This document shows positions 7,443 through 16,333 of a DNA stretch of 34,190 nucleotides, in pieces. Positions within the stretch are counted from its first letter, which is position 1. Each line of letters begins with the position of its first letter. The notes beneath the pieces were generated by a model that was given only the letters and a program-made list of their open reading frames with translations, had not been told where the DNA came from and did no database searches. Origin of the DNA: Athalassotoga sp964433875 (GTDB lineage: Bacteria > Thermotogota > Thermotogae > Mesoaciditogales > Mesoaciditogaceae); assembly GCA_964433875.1 (NCBI GenBank), contig CAYSSO010000018.1, positions 1 to 34,190 on the forward strand. Direction: 5' to 3'. The translations under genes and the position numbers were made by a program.

Positions 7443-9384
7443 AGAAATTAGACCATCTCCGGAGGAATTACTTGAAATAGCAAATAAAGAAGAAAAGCCT
7501 GAACGAGGGAAATTGACGATTTATTTTGGAGCGGCTCCGGGCGTTGGAAAAACTTACGCTATGCTTAGCGATGCTCGCGCACGAAAAAACGAAGGTATAG
7601 ATGTCGTTATAGGTTACGTTGAAACGCATGGTAGGCCTGAAACAGAGGCTTTACTTGACGGCTTGGAAATAATACCTCCTCTGATTATAGATTACAAGGG
7701 AATGAAACTCAAAGAAGTGCCGATCGAAAAGATCAAAGAAAGGAAACCACAACTTGTAATTATAGATGAACTTGCTCATTCTAACGCTCCCGGGTCTAAG
7801 AATATGAAAAGGTATCAGGATATCGAAGAAATTCTTAATTACGGAATAGATGTATACACGGCAATGAATGTGCAGCACCTTGAAAGTTTAAAGGAGATCG
7901 TCTTTCAAATAACTAATGTGAAAGTTCATGAAACCGTTCCGGACAAATTCATAACGGAAGCAAATGAAATAAAATTGGTAGATTTACCTCCTGAAGAACT
8001 TTTAAAGCGGCTTAAAGAAGGAAAAGTATATGTCAAAGATATGGCTGAACAGGCAGTGCATAAATTCTTTAGAGCCGGTAATTTGCTTGCCCTTCGTCAA
8101 TTGGCCCTCAGGGTTTTAGCGGATAATGTTGATGAAAAAATGCGAGATTATATGAAGGCTCACGCCATAGCGGGCCCTTGGATTACGAAAGAAAGGGTAC
8201 TCGTTGGAATATTTGCAAGCCCTTACGCGGAAAAACTTGTGAGAGCGACTTACAGATTGGCAAATGAACTGGGCGCTGAGTGGATTGCTTTGCATATTGA
8301 GACGGAAAAAAATAAAGATTTTTCGGCACAAGAAAACAAATGGCTAAATGACGCTCTCGAACTTGCGAGAAGTTTAGGCGGACTCGTTGCGTGGGTAAAA
8401 GGCAATGATGTGACACGTGAAATGATAAATTATGCAAAAAGTCATAATGTGAATAAGATAATAATAGGTAAGCCTAAAAAAACCGGACTTTTTCATGCAA
8501 TTTCCGATAGATTCATATTCGAAGCCAAAGGAATAGACATCTATATGATAGAAACTCAGGTTGATGCAACTCCATCTGAAAGGCCGAAGTACCATTTCAG
8601 AGTACATGGATTTTTGAATTATCTATTAAGCGTTGCCGGGGTCACGTCGGCTACCGGTATATCATTGATTTTAAAAGATCAACTGACCGGCTTTGACATG
8701 ATGTTTATCTTCTTAATTCCTCTGATGTTGACGGCGCTTTACCTTGGAATAGGGCCATCTATATTTGCGATTTTTTTGAGCATTTTGACGTATGATTATT
8801 TCTTTACGCGCCCGTATTTCAGTTTCAATATCTCTGATTTCAATCGTCTAATATCATTTGTTGCGTACACAAGCATAGTTGTTGTCATAAGCGTTCTCGC
8901 TTCCCAATCAAGAAAAAGGGTACTTTTATTAAAAGAAAGCGAATCGAGAAGCAACGCTCTTTATGAATTTAGCAGAGATCTTGCCACCGTCGAAAGTGTA
9001 GATAATGTGCTTTCTCTTATGGTAAATCATATAAAGAGGCTATTTAACTGCGAGATAGCCATTTTTCTTTTTGAAGGTGAAGAACTTTCAGTTGTAGCAA
9101 AGACAGAAAATTTTGAGATAAATACCGAATCTTCCGGCATAGCGTCGTGGGTGTCGATAAACAAAAAACCGGCAGGTTTTGGAACGGAAACTATATCAAA
9201 TGCAAAGGTCTTCTGTTTGCCTTTGATGACCTCTAAAGACGAAGTCATAGGCGTTATAGAATTCGATTTCATGGGAAATAAGCAAATTCTCACAATGGAA
9301 AACATAGTTGCGCTTGAAACTATAAGCCACATTGGGGCCATGGCAATAGAGAGGATAAAAAATAACGATAAGACGGGTTCTTAA
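7432..9384 (+). CDS. kdpD: Truncated KdpD-like sensor (KdpD + USP + DUF4118 + GAF) without histidine kinase domain
   Basis: The 650-residue protein begins like KdpD. It has a KdpD N-terminal ATP-binding domain with Walker A GAAPGVGKT (residues 33-41) and IIDELAHSNAPGSK, a universal-stress-like (USP) domain at about 245-370, four transmembrane helices of the DUF4118 type at about 385-495, and a GAF domain from about 510 (LYEFSRDLATVESVDNVL). It ends at AMAIERIKNNDKTGS, just where full-length KdpD (about 890 residues) would enter its dimerisation helix and kinase. There is no H-box or ATPase N/G box, and no kdpE follows. Start ATG 7432 overlaps kdpC. Kinase-less KdpD forms are known in some bacteria; here it may sense K+, ATP or a nucleotide via USP and act through protein contact. 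The stop is followed by unrelated sequence, and no kinase debris was seen. Confidence 0.93.
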   Translation: MVNEEIRPSPEELLEIANKEEKPERGKLTIYFGAAPGVGKTYAMLSDARARKNEGIDVVIGYVETHGRPETEALLDGLEIIPPLIIDYKGMKLKEVPIEKIKERKPQLVIIDELAHSNAPGSKNMKRYQDIEEILNYGIDVYTAMNVQHLESLKEIVFQITNVKVHETVPDKFITEANEIKLVDLPPEELLKRLKEGKVYVKDMAEQAVHKFFRAGNLLALRQLALRVLADNVDEKMRDYMKAHAIAGPWITKERVLVGIFASPYAEKLVRATYRLANELGAEWIALHIETEKNKDFSAQENKWLNDALELARSLGGLVAWVKGNDVTREMINYAKSHNVNKIIIGKPKKTGLFHAISDRFIFEAKGIDIYMIETQVDATPSERPKYHFRVHGFLNYLLSVAGVTSATGISLILKDQLTGFDMMFIFLIPLMLTALYLGIGPSIFAIFLSILTYDYFFTRPYFSFNISDFNRLISFVAYTSIVVVISVLASQSRKRVLLLKESESRSNALYEFSRDLATVESVDNVLSLMVNHIKRLFNCEIAIFLFEGEELSVVAKTENFEINTESSGIASWVSINKKPAGFGTETISNAKVFCLPLMTSKDEVIGVIEFDFMGNKQILTMENIVALETISHIGAMAIERIKNNDKTGS

Positions 9385-9494
9385 CGTTAAAGCGAGTGCG
9401 TACCAAAAATTTCAGTTAGAGTGGTAAAATAGAATTATGATAACAAAGATTATGAATAGATAGATTGCAAAAAGAATTGGGATGAGGTGCTATT
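9385..9494 (+). other. Spacer between kdp and the diguanylate cyclase operon
   Basis: The kdpD-like stop codon sits inside a perfect 10-bp palindrome TTAACGTTAA (9381-9390). A possible -10 TAAAAT occurs at about 9425-9430 without a convincing -35. GAGGTG (9484-9489) is the ribosome site for the TTG start at 9495. Confidence 0.4.
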
Positions 9495-11486
9495 TTGATC
9501 CCGAAATTCATTGAATTATCTGAAGAAGAAAATGAAATTATCAAAAAATACTCGCCTTTTCTTGAAAAAAGATCAGAAGCTTTTTCAGACAAGTTTATCG
9601 AATGGCTAAAGGCGAATAAAAAGTTCTCCCATATCCTCGAAAAGTATCATTATGACAAGATCAAAAATGGCATATCTATGGGCTACAAAAGTGTAATTTT
9701 CCCTTCAAGGGGCTGGGAAGAGAATTTTCAGCATTTAAGCGAAATGCATTACAAGATAGGACTTTCTGTAGATGATCTAATAGAAGTATACGATATGTAC
9801 TTTGATGACATTGTCAAGGGAATAGAAGCGCTCGAAATAGATCCATACGAGAAGATGGCCTTGAGGTGCGCAATAAGAAAACGCTTGGAAAAAGAGATGC
9901 TTGATCACGTAAATACCTTTCAGGAAGTTCAGAAGAGAATTCTCGAGGATCGGGAGAGATTTTACAAAGCCATAACGGACGTGAGCAAGATAATAAACGA
10001 ATACGAGGAAAATATCTCTTTGGAGAATATGTTGCGCGAGATAACGACGATTATTGTGCTTGACATAGATCTTGACCTTGTGTGGATAGGAAATGCAAAG
10101 CCTCAAGACAAGTGGATGAATATCATATCCTCTGCGGGAAAGGCGACAGGATATTTGGAAGGCATAAAGATCTCGCTTGATCCTTCAATTCCAGAAGGAA
10201 GAGGGCCGGCAGGCATTGCCCTTATGACCGGGAAGCCTTACGTTTTGAATGATTTTAACGATCCGATCTTCAAGCCGTGGAAGGACAGGGCAGATGCCTA
10301 TAACCTTGGAGGAAGCGCAAATGTTTCATTTAAAACCCGCGATGGGACTGTATGGAATATCTCAATGTACAACGAAAGAGGAAAGAACTTTCCGGAAAAG
10401 ATAGAGGATCTTCTGAGAGATCTCTCGATCGAGATAAAATTTCTCATAGAACACAGCAAAAAGGAACGGGAATTAAGGAAACTCAGAGATTACGAGAAGG
10501 CCCTTGTAAAGATCCAGAGGTTGCTGATAAAAAATCCTCCTCCTGAGATGATTTACAACTCTGTTGTGAGGATAATAAATGCATACACCGAAAATTCCCA
10601 CACAGTCCATATAACCGTGCCAGACCCTAATTCTGAGTGGATGAAGACAGTTGCGGCGGCAGGGGAAGGCGCGAATATATTTCTAAATGCCAGGCTTATC
10701 TCTACAGATCCGCAAAGATTTCCACAAGGCCAATTTTCAACATCTAAATGTTTCAGAGAAGGAAGGGTCGTGATAATGAATCCGCAAAATCAGCCGCAAT
10801 TTGAAAAGTTTTGGGAGATCCATCCAGAGTTGAGCGTAAGATCTGTAGGTAGTTGGCCGATATTCGAGAAGGGAGTCAAGACTCCCGTTGCAGTTCTGAC
10901 AATAGGAAGTTGCGATTCAGATTATTTTTCGGAGGACCTTATAACTCTCATAGATCAGACGGTATCGAGTATAGAGATGGCGATAGATCAGTACAGATCG
11001 AAAGAGAAGATAGAATGGATGGGTCTTCACGATCCTCTTACAGACCTTCCCAACAGAAGTTTCTTCGAACAGTCATTCCAAAACGCAACAAAAAGGGCAG
11101 ATCGAGAAAAGAGATATCTTGGAATAGGTCTTATGGATATTGACAATTTCAAAGAATACAATGATACCTTTGGCCATATAGCCGGTGACGATCTCCTCAA
11201 AAGGATAGGGCATTATCTTAACATGATGCTCAGAGGCGGGGATGTCGTTGCAAGGCTTGGAGGAGATGAATTTATATTTCACGTGATCTTCGATGATCCT
11301 AAAGAACTTGAATCGGTAACTGCGAGAATAAGGGAAAAATTGTCTTCGATAGACGATAAGATGATCATTTATTTTAGCATTGGTTGGGCGTTTTATCCGG
11401 TAGAGTCAAAAGAACTTTACGAACTTATAAATATCGCGGATAGAAGAATGTATGAACAAAAGCGTACCGCGAAGAAAGGCCTTTAA
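9495..11486 (+). CDS. Globin-coupled diguanylate cyclase with two GAF-like domains
   Basis: A soluble 663-residue protein predicted to make cyclic di-GMP from two GTP. The N-terminal ~160 residues look like a sensor globin: MHYKIGLSVDDLIEVYDMYF matches the F-helix region of globin-coupled sensors, with His85 as the likely proximal heme ligand. Two GAF-like domains follow at about 170-320 and 335-490, then a GGDEF domain from about 500. The active site is intact (RLGGDEF; GGDEF at 589-593), and an RxxD inhibitory site (RGGD, 580-583) lies five residues before it, so product feedback is likely. TTG 9495 is set by GAGGTG. The gene heads a run with gatC (13 bases later), yraN and the alaX-like gene. 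The heme ligand is likely O2, by analogy only. Confidence 0.85.
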   Translation: MIPKFIELSEEENEIIKKYSPFLEKRSEAFSDKFIEWLKANKKFSHILEKYHYDKIKNGISMGYKSVIFPSRGWEENFQHLSEMHYKIGLSVDDLIEVYDMYFDDIVKGIEALEIDPYEKMALRCAIRKRLEKEMLDHVNTFQEVQKRILEDRERFYKAITDVSKIINEYEENISLENMLREITTIIVLDIDLDLVWIGNAKPQDKWMNIISSAGKATGYLEGIKISLDPSIPEGRGPAGIALMTGKPYVLNDFNDPIFKPWKDRADAYNLGGSANVSFKTRDGTVWNISMYNERGKNFPEKIEDLLRDLSIEIKFLIEHSKKERELRKLRDYEKALVKIQRLLIKNPPPEMIYNSVVRIINAYTENSHTVHITVPDPNSEWMKTVAAAGEGANIFLNARLISTDPQRFPQGQFSTSKCFREGRVVIMNPQNQPQFEKFWEIHPELSVRSVGSWPIFEKGVKTPVAVLTIGSCDSDYFSEDLITLIDQTVSSIEMAIDQYRSKEKIEWMGLHDPLTDLPNRSFFEQSFQNATKRADREKRYLGIGLMDIDNFKEYNDTFGHIAGDDLLKRIGHYLNMMLRGGDVVARLGGDEFIFHVIFDDPKELESVTARIREKLSSIDDKMIIYFSIGWAFYPVESKELYELINIADRRMYEQKRTAKKGL

Positions 11487-11499
11487 AAGGAGGTTTAAA

Positions 11500-11787
11500 A
11501 TGGAAATAACGGATGAACTTGTCGAACATCTCGAAAAACTTTCGAAGTTAAAATTGAAAGTCAAAGAGATCGAAAAGATGAAAAAGGATATGAAAGAAAT
11601 ACTCGAGTATATGAAATTGCTCGATGAGGTAGACGTTCAGGGATACAGCCCGCTCTTTACACCGATAGAGAATCCTATGAAACTGAGAAAAGACGAATTT
11701 GTGGCAGAAGATCCGTCAAAGATCCTGGAACTTGTCCCAAGGTTGAAAGGAGATTTTGTCTCCGTTCCTTCCATATATGCAAAATAA
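11500..11787 (+). CDS. gatC: Asp-tRNA(Asn)/Glu-tRNA(Gln) amidotransferase subunit C
   Basis: A 95-residue GatC: two N-terminal helices (ITDELVEHLEKLSKLKL), then a linker ending in LRKDEFVAEDPSKILELVPR, which wraps around GatA in the GatCAB complex. The complex converts Glu-tRNA(Gln) or Asp-tRNA(Asn) to the amidated form. The ATG at 11500 follows AAGGAGG by a proper distance; a longer in-frame extension to 11452 overlaps the cyclase gene and is not conserved. gatA and gatB are not in the window. Confidence 0.92.
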   Translation: MEITDELVEHLEKLSKLKLKVKEIEKMKKDMKEILEYMKLLDEVDVQGYSPLFTPIENPMKLRKDEFVAEDPSKILELVPRLKGDFVSVPSIYAK

Positions 11788-12112
11788 GGGAAAAATCGGA
11801 GAAGATTTAGCAGTCGAATATTTAAAGTCGATTAAATACAGGATAGTACGTAGGAATTTCAGAACCAAACTTGGAGAGATCGATATAGTGGCCGTCGATA
11901 AAGATTCTTTGGTTTTCGTCGAAGTTAAGTATGGAAAAGAGGCTTATTTGAGAGTGAATAAAAGAAAGATTGAAAATATCTCCCATGCGGCAGATACGTT
12001 TTTGAAATATTTCGGAGATCTTGGAAAGTCGAGGTACAGAATAGATATTGTCTCGATTTCAGATAATGGAAAGGTCAGCCATTTTAAGGATGTATCGATG
12101 GATTTTTCGTAA
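11777..12112 (+). CDS. YraN family protein (UPF0102), predicted PD-(D/E)xK nuclease fold
   Basis: The 111-residue product carries the family signature: N-terminal NKGKIGEDLAVEYLKS, then NFRTKLGEIDIVAVDKD and LVFVEVKYG, equivalent to the G-E-I-D...V-E-V-K nuclease-like core. YraN proteins are widespread in bacteria; their exact role is not settled. I place the start at ATG 11777, overlapping gatC by 11 bases. An upstream TTG at 11756 is closer to AAAGGAGA (11746-11753) but only a few bases after it and would add seven residues, so the start is uncertain. Confidence 0.88.
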   Translation: MQNKGKIGEDLAVEYLKSIKYRIVRRNFRTKLGEIDIVAVDKDSLVFVEVKYGKEAYLRVNKRKIENISHAADTFLKYFGDLGKSRYRIDIVSISDNGKVSHFKDVSMDFS

Positions 12113-12121
12113 GGAGGTTTT

Positions 12122-13207
12122 ATGCATTTCACAAGACCGGAAATAAAATTGACAAAAGTAAAAAACTATTTTCAAAGAGATGGCCGGTATTTTGTTGAAC
12201 TTGAAGAAAATCCATTCTACGAAGATGGTGCCGGAGGCCAGATAGGCGATCGTGGATTCATAGATAACGCGAGAGTTTTGTACGTGTCAGATCTCATTGA
12301 GGTTGACAGACCTTTAAATGTTGGAGAAAGAGTTGAGATAAAGATAGATATCGAAAGAAGGAAAGAGATAGCGCGCCAGCATACGGCACAGCACATAATT
12401 TCGGCCATAATAGAAAAAAATTACGGCGCAAAGACAGTAGGTTTTCACATGGGAGAGGAAGATACGACGATTGACTTGGATGGAACCTTCAACATCGAGG
12501 AAGCAGAAAATGCGTCCAACGGGATTGTATTTTCAAATTTGAAGGTTGAAGAGATCATCTTAACACCTGAAGAGGCATCGAAATATGAACTGAGAAAGGA
12601 CCTTTCCGAAAAGGCAATTAAAAGTGGAAATGTAAGGCTCATAAAGATAGAAGATTTCGATCTCAATGCGTGCGGGGGATTCCATGTAGGATCGACATCC
12701 GAGATCGGAATAATAAAGATAACCCATTCCGAAAGAGTAAAGGGCGGGTTGACAAGGATATGGTTCGTGGCCGGGAAAAGGTCTTTAAAAGATTATCAAA
12801 TGAAATCTTTGGTGCTTTACGAAAGCGCTAAAATCTTTGATGCATCATGGGTAGATCTAAAAGCAAGAATACAAAAATCTCTCGATGATTTGAAAGAAAA
12901 AAATTCAACGCTCAAGAAAATGTCAGAAGGACTTGCAAATTACATATCGAAAGAAATTCATCCATTTGAAATTTTGGAACTGGATGAATCCGTCGCTTCA
13001 TTTCTCACAAGGATAAGGCAGGATATACCTTACGCCGTCAAGATAACAGGAACGAATAACGTTTCATTTTCTCTTCCCGGCTATGACAGAACAAAGGTAA
13101 TAGATACGGCAAGGATCTTAGGTATAAAAGGCGGTGGAAATGGGCCGATCTATAGATTTGCGACTGAAAATCCAGATCTGTTCATGGAAAAAATCAGAGA
13201 AGGGTAA
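12122..13207 (+). CDS. AlaX-type alanyl-tRNA editing protein, long form with DHHA1-like C-terminus
   Basis: This 361-residue protein resembles the editing half of alanyl-tRNA synthetase without the aminoacylation domain. It begins with the beta-barrel segment EENPFYEDGAGGQIGDRG, followed by zinc motifs HTAQH (His87, His91) and CGGFH (Cys184, His188). A coiled segment (about 235-275) leads to a C-terminal domain ending GIKGGGNGPIYRFATENPD, the glycine-rich DHHA1 signature. Such proteins hydrolyse mischarged Ser-tRNA(Ala) or Gly-tRNA(Ala). Compact AlaX proteins lack the C-terminal domain, so this is the long type. GGAGG (12113-12117) precedes ATG 12122. It closes the cyclase-gatC-yraN run. Confidence 0.88.
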   Translation: MHFTRPEIKLTKVKNYFQRDGRYFVELEENPFYEDGAGGQIGDRGFIDNARVLYVSDLIEVDRPLNVGERVEIKIDIERRKEIARQHTAQHIISAIIEKNYGAKTVGFHMGEEDTTIDLDGTFNIEEAENASNGIVFSNLKVEEIILTPEEASKYELRKDLSEKAIKSGNVRLIKIEDFDLNACGGFHVGSTSEIGIIKITHSERVKGGLTRIWFVAGKRSLKDYQMKSLVLYESAKIFDASWVDLKARIQKSLDDLKEKNSTLKKMSEGLANYISKEIHPFEILELDESVASFLTRIRQDIPYAVKITGTNNVSFSLPGYDRTKVIDTARILGIKGGGNGPIYRFATENPDLFMEKIREG

Positions 13208-13237
13208 AAGCCAATTCAGATATTGAGAGAGTTTTGA

Positions 13238-13266
13238 TTGTTAAATAAAGAAAAAAGTGATATAAT
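13238..13266 (+). promoter_or_regulatory. Sigma70-type promoter for the V/A-ATPase genes
   Basis: A -35 TTGTTA (13238-13243) and a perfect -10 TATAAT (13261-13266) are spaced by 17 bp, directly ahead of the atpC-like gene. Confidence 0.65.
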
Positions 13267-13294
13267 TTTTTGTATTTTATTTTTGGAGGCCATA

Positions 13295-14368
13295 ATGATT
13301 GGATTTGTAAAGTATGGCGGAATATCGGCAAAATTATATGCGCTCTCTGGGGATCTTTTGACCGAGGAAGATTATAAAAACCTTTTGAATCAAAAGAGCG
13401 TTCCGGATATAGTGAGATACCTCCAAAGTACAAAAATGTATGGAGATACTCTTGGGACTTTAAATGCCGATCAAATCCATAGAAGAGATCTTGAAAATCT
13501 CCTTGAAGAAGATCTTCTAAAAGATATGAAAAAGATCTTTTCGTTCTTTGTTACATTCGACAAAAATTTCATGCACTTGCTTTTCTACAGATATGAGATA
13601 GAAAATTTGAAGATCGCCATAAGAGGGGCTTTGAACAGAGAAGAATCTAACATTGAAGAAATAAAGAAAAGATTTTTTGATCTTGGAGAAAGGGCGACAG
13701 TTGATCCTGTAAAGGTACTTGGTGCAAAAAATCAGGACGAGATATTAGATGCCCTTTCGGGAACTCCTTATCAGGAAGTCGTAAGAAATGCCTTTTCAAG
13801 TTATAAGCAAGCCTCGCCGATAAATTTAATAGCGATAGTTGAAAATGCCTTCGATAGTTGGTTGATTGCGAAGATGATAAGCGCTTCCAAAAATCTTGGG
13901 ACATCGGATCAGGCAATTGTAAAAGAAATCGAAGGAGAAAGGGCAGACATAATCGATATTGAATGGCTTGTCCGTGTCAAGTCCTTTTACGATTTAAAGC
14001 CTGAAGAGGTTTACAACACGCTTTTACCTTTCCACTTCAGGCTGAAGCCGGATCATTTGCATGCGATGTGCGATTCAAAGGGGTTGAAAGAACTTGTAGA
14101 CGTGATAAAAGAGGGGCCTTATGCCGATGTTTACAAAGAATTGACAGAGGAGAACGCTCTAAGTAAAATAACGCTTCTTGGAAGAAGATATTTAAGATCG
14201 AAGGCAAAAGAAGCGATAACAAAACTCGGCAATTTTTCGATAGCAACATATTTTCATTATTTCCTTCTAAAAGAATTCGAAATAATGGATATATCGACAA
14301 TTACAGAAGGTGTAAGGTACGGAATAAAGCCAGACGAGATAAAAGAAAGGCTTGTAATAAGACTGTAA
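13295..14368 (+). CDS. V/A-type ATPase subunit C (stalk-to-rotor socket, d-like)
   Basis: The 357-residue protein matches V/A-ATPase subunit C (eukaryotic d), the socket that couples the central stalk to the membrane rotor ring. Supporting segments are GFVKYGGISAKLYALSGDLL at the N-terminus, the repeated helical YEIENLKIAIRGALN block, and the terminal KEFEIMDISTITEGVRYGI, typical of the family end. ATG 13295 is chosen because GGAGG (13285-13289) precedes it; the upstream in-frame extension to 13238 covers the promoter. It is the first gene of a three-gene operon C-I-K. Confidence 0.87.
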   Translation: MIGFVKYGGISAKLYALSGDLLTEEDYKNLLNQKSVPDIVRYLQSTKMYGDTLGTLNADQIHRRDLENLLEEDLLKDMKKIFSFFVTFDKNFMHLLFYRYEIENLKIAIRGALNREESNIEEIKKRFFDLGERATVDPVKVLGAKNQDEILDALSGTPYQEVVRNAFSSYKQASPINLIAIVENAFDSWLIAKMISASKNLGTSDQAIVKEIEGERADIIDIEWLVRVKSFYDLKPEEVYNTLLPFHFRLKPDHLHAMCDSKGLKELVDVIKEGPYADVYKELTEENALSKITLLGRRYLRSKAKEAITKLGNFSIATYFHYFLLKEFEIMDISTITEGVRYGIKPDEIKERLVIRL

Positions 14369-14377
14369 GGTGATAAT

Positions 14378-16309
14378 ATGGCAGTATCAAGGATGGACAA
14401 TGTAACCTTTGTCGTCACGCGTGAACGAGTAGAAGATAACAATCTTAAAATCATAGAATCGGCCGCTTTCGAGCCACATTATGCGGAGGAAATTTTGGAC
14501 GATGAAATAACCTCTTCACTTTCAAGGGTTCAATCTGAAAATCCGTACAGACAGGTTTACACGGAAATGATGAACTTTTTGAAGATGAGCGAATATAAGC
14601 CTCCTTTTGATGAAAAAGAAATAGACTTATACGAACCAATAGATATCGACTCGATAGAAAACAAGTTCAAATTAATGAATGAAGGGATAAGGAATTTTTT
14701 CAACAGAAAAAGCGAACTTACAAAACAATTGAAAGACTACGAAAATGTACTCTTTCACGTTAATATACTGGCGAATTTGAAAATAGATCTTGGAGATCTT
14801 TCACAGATAAACAGAATAAAATTGATCTTTGGGAGGGTTCCGATCAGAAATTACGAGAACTTAATAGAATCTTCTTTGAAAGATCCGATTCTTATTCTCG
14901 AAGTGAATAGAGATAAAGACAATTCATGGCTTTTTGTCTTCACATCTCCAGACTTTGAAGAAACGGCAAGAAAGATCCTTCAATCTGCCTATTTTGAAGA
15001 GGACGTCCTTCCAATAGATTACTCCGGTACGCCCAAAGAGGTTAAATCGAGGATTGAATCTCTGATAGAAATAACGAAAATATCCATAAATGAAAATGAT
15101 TTTGCGATAAAAAAGGTACTTTATTCAAATAAGGAATTCATAGACAAGTATTACCCTATAATTTTTGGCCATAAAAGAATTTACGATCTTCATGCTTTTT
15201 CAAGTTCTACAGGGACGCTTTACTTTCTTAACGGCTGGATGCCTTCTAAAGAAGCAAAAAAATTTTCCGAAGAGGCCGAAGAAGATATTTTGATGTTGAA
15301 CGAGCCTGCCGAGAAAGTATCTAAACAAAGGAAGATCGAAGTTCCCGTAAAAGTCGAAAATAGAGGTGGATGGCTAAAGGGGTTTGAATTCGTGACAAAG
15401 ATGTTTGGAATACCTTCTTACGGTGAGATAGACCCTACTCCTTTTGTCGCGGCTTTTTTCACCTTCATGTTTGGATTCATGCTTGGAGATGTTGGTCATG
15501 GCTCGATTCTTTTCCTTTTTGGGTATCTTATGTACAAAAGAGGATCGAAGCAATTTGGTACTGTTATGATGAGCGCCGCTTCCGCGTCTATTTTCTTTGG
15601 CTTTATGTACGGATCAGTCTTTGGGTTTGAATGGTTGCCCGCCATTTGGCTAAGGCCGATAATCCAGATAAATCAGTTAATGATCGTTGGTATATATTAC
15701 GGAATCGGAATGATAAGTTTTGGAATGATCTTAAACATAATTAATGGTTTTAGGCAAAGAAACTGGGAAAAGGCTCTCTTCTCTCCAGAAGGCATAGCGG
15801 GACTTGTCTTTTACTGGCCGACGGTTGCGGCAGTGTCTTTTTACCTGTTCGAAGGTAAAGTGCCTTACATGAATTTGATCATCATCCTAATAATAGTTAG
15901 TCTCATTGCCATGTTGCTCAAAAAACCATTAGGTCAGATCGTGGCCAGAGAGAAGATAAACCTCGGCGAAGGCTTCTGGGTTGAAACTGGATTCGGTATG
16001 TTCGATACTTTGATATCTTTTTTAAGTAACGCGATCTCTTATGTCAGGTTGGCTGCCTTTGCTCTAACACATGAAGCCCTATTTGAAGCCTTTTGGATAA
16101 TGACACTTATGGTTCTTCCGGCAAGAGGTGGGGATGTCTGGGCTATTCTTATCTTTTTGATGGGACAGTTAATACTCGTAGGGCTTGAAGGGCTCGTTGT
16201 TTTCATTCAGAGTTTGAGGTTAACTTACTACGAGTTCTTCACTAAGTTCTTCGAAGCAGGTGGAAGAGAGTTTCATCCATTCACATTTTCTGAAGAAAAA
16301 AGAGTTTGA
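14378..16309 (+). CDS. V/A-type ATPase subunit I (a-subunit homologue)
   Basis: A 643-residue stator/ion-channel subunit. Residues 1-345 form the soluble, coiled-coil-rich arm. From about 350 there are seven or eight hydrophobic helices, starting with FVAAFFTFMFGFMLGDVGHG, a hallmark of the family. The segment SYVRLAAFALTHEALFEAFW carries the essential arginine that faces the rotor carboxylate. It ends with YYEFFTKFFEAGGREFHPF, also conserved. AAGGTGAT precedes ATG 14378, nine bases after subunit C. Together with subunit K it forms the ion path; H+ versus Na+ cannot be decided from this subunit. Confidence 0.95.
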   Translation: MAVSRMDNVTFVVTRERVEDNNLKIIESAAFEPHYAEEILDDEITSSLSRVQSENPYRQVYTEMMNFLKMSEYKPPFDEKEIDLYEPIDIDSIENKFKLMNEGIRNFFNRKSELTKQLKDYENVLFHVNILANLKIDLGDLSQINRIKLIFGRVPIRNYENLIESSLKDPILILEVNRDKDNSWLFVFTSPDFEETARKILQSAYFEEDVLPIDYSGTPKEVKSRIESLIEITKISINENDFAIKKVLYSNKEFIDKYYPIIFGHKRIYDLHAFSSSTGTLYFLNGWMPSKEAKKFSEEAEEDILMLNEPAEKVSKQRKIEVPVKVENRGGWLKGFEFVTKMFGIPSYGEIDPTPFVAAFFTFMFGFMLGDVGHGSILFLFGYLMYKRGSKQFGTVMMSAASASIFFGFMYGSVFGFEWLPAIWLRPIIQINQLMIVGIYYGIGMISFGMILNIINGFRQRNWEKALFSPEGIAGLVFYWPTVAAVSFYLFEGKVPYMNLIIILIIVSLIAMLLKKPLGQIVAREKINLGEGFWVETGFGMFDTLISFLSNAISYVRLAAFALTHEALFEAFWIMTLMVLPARGGDVWAILIFLMGQLILVGLEGLVVFIQSLRLTYYEFFTKFFEAGGREFHPFTFSEEKRV

Positions 16310-16333
16310 TACATTTGAAAGGAGGATGTTTTA

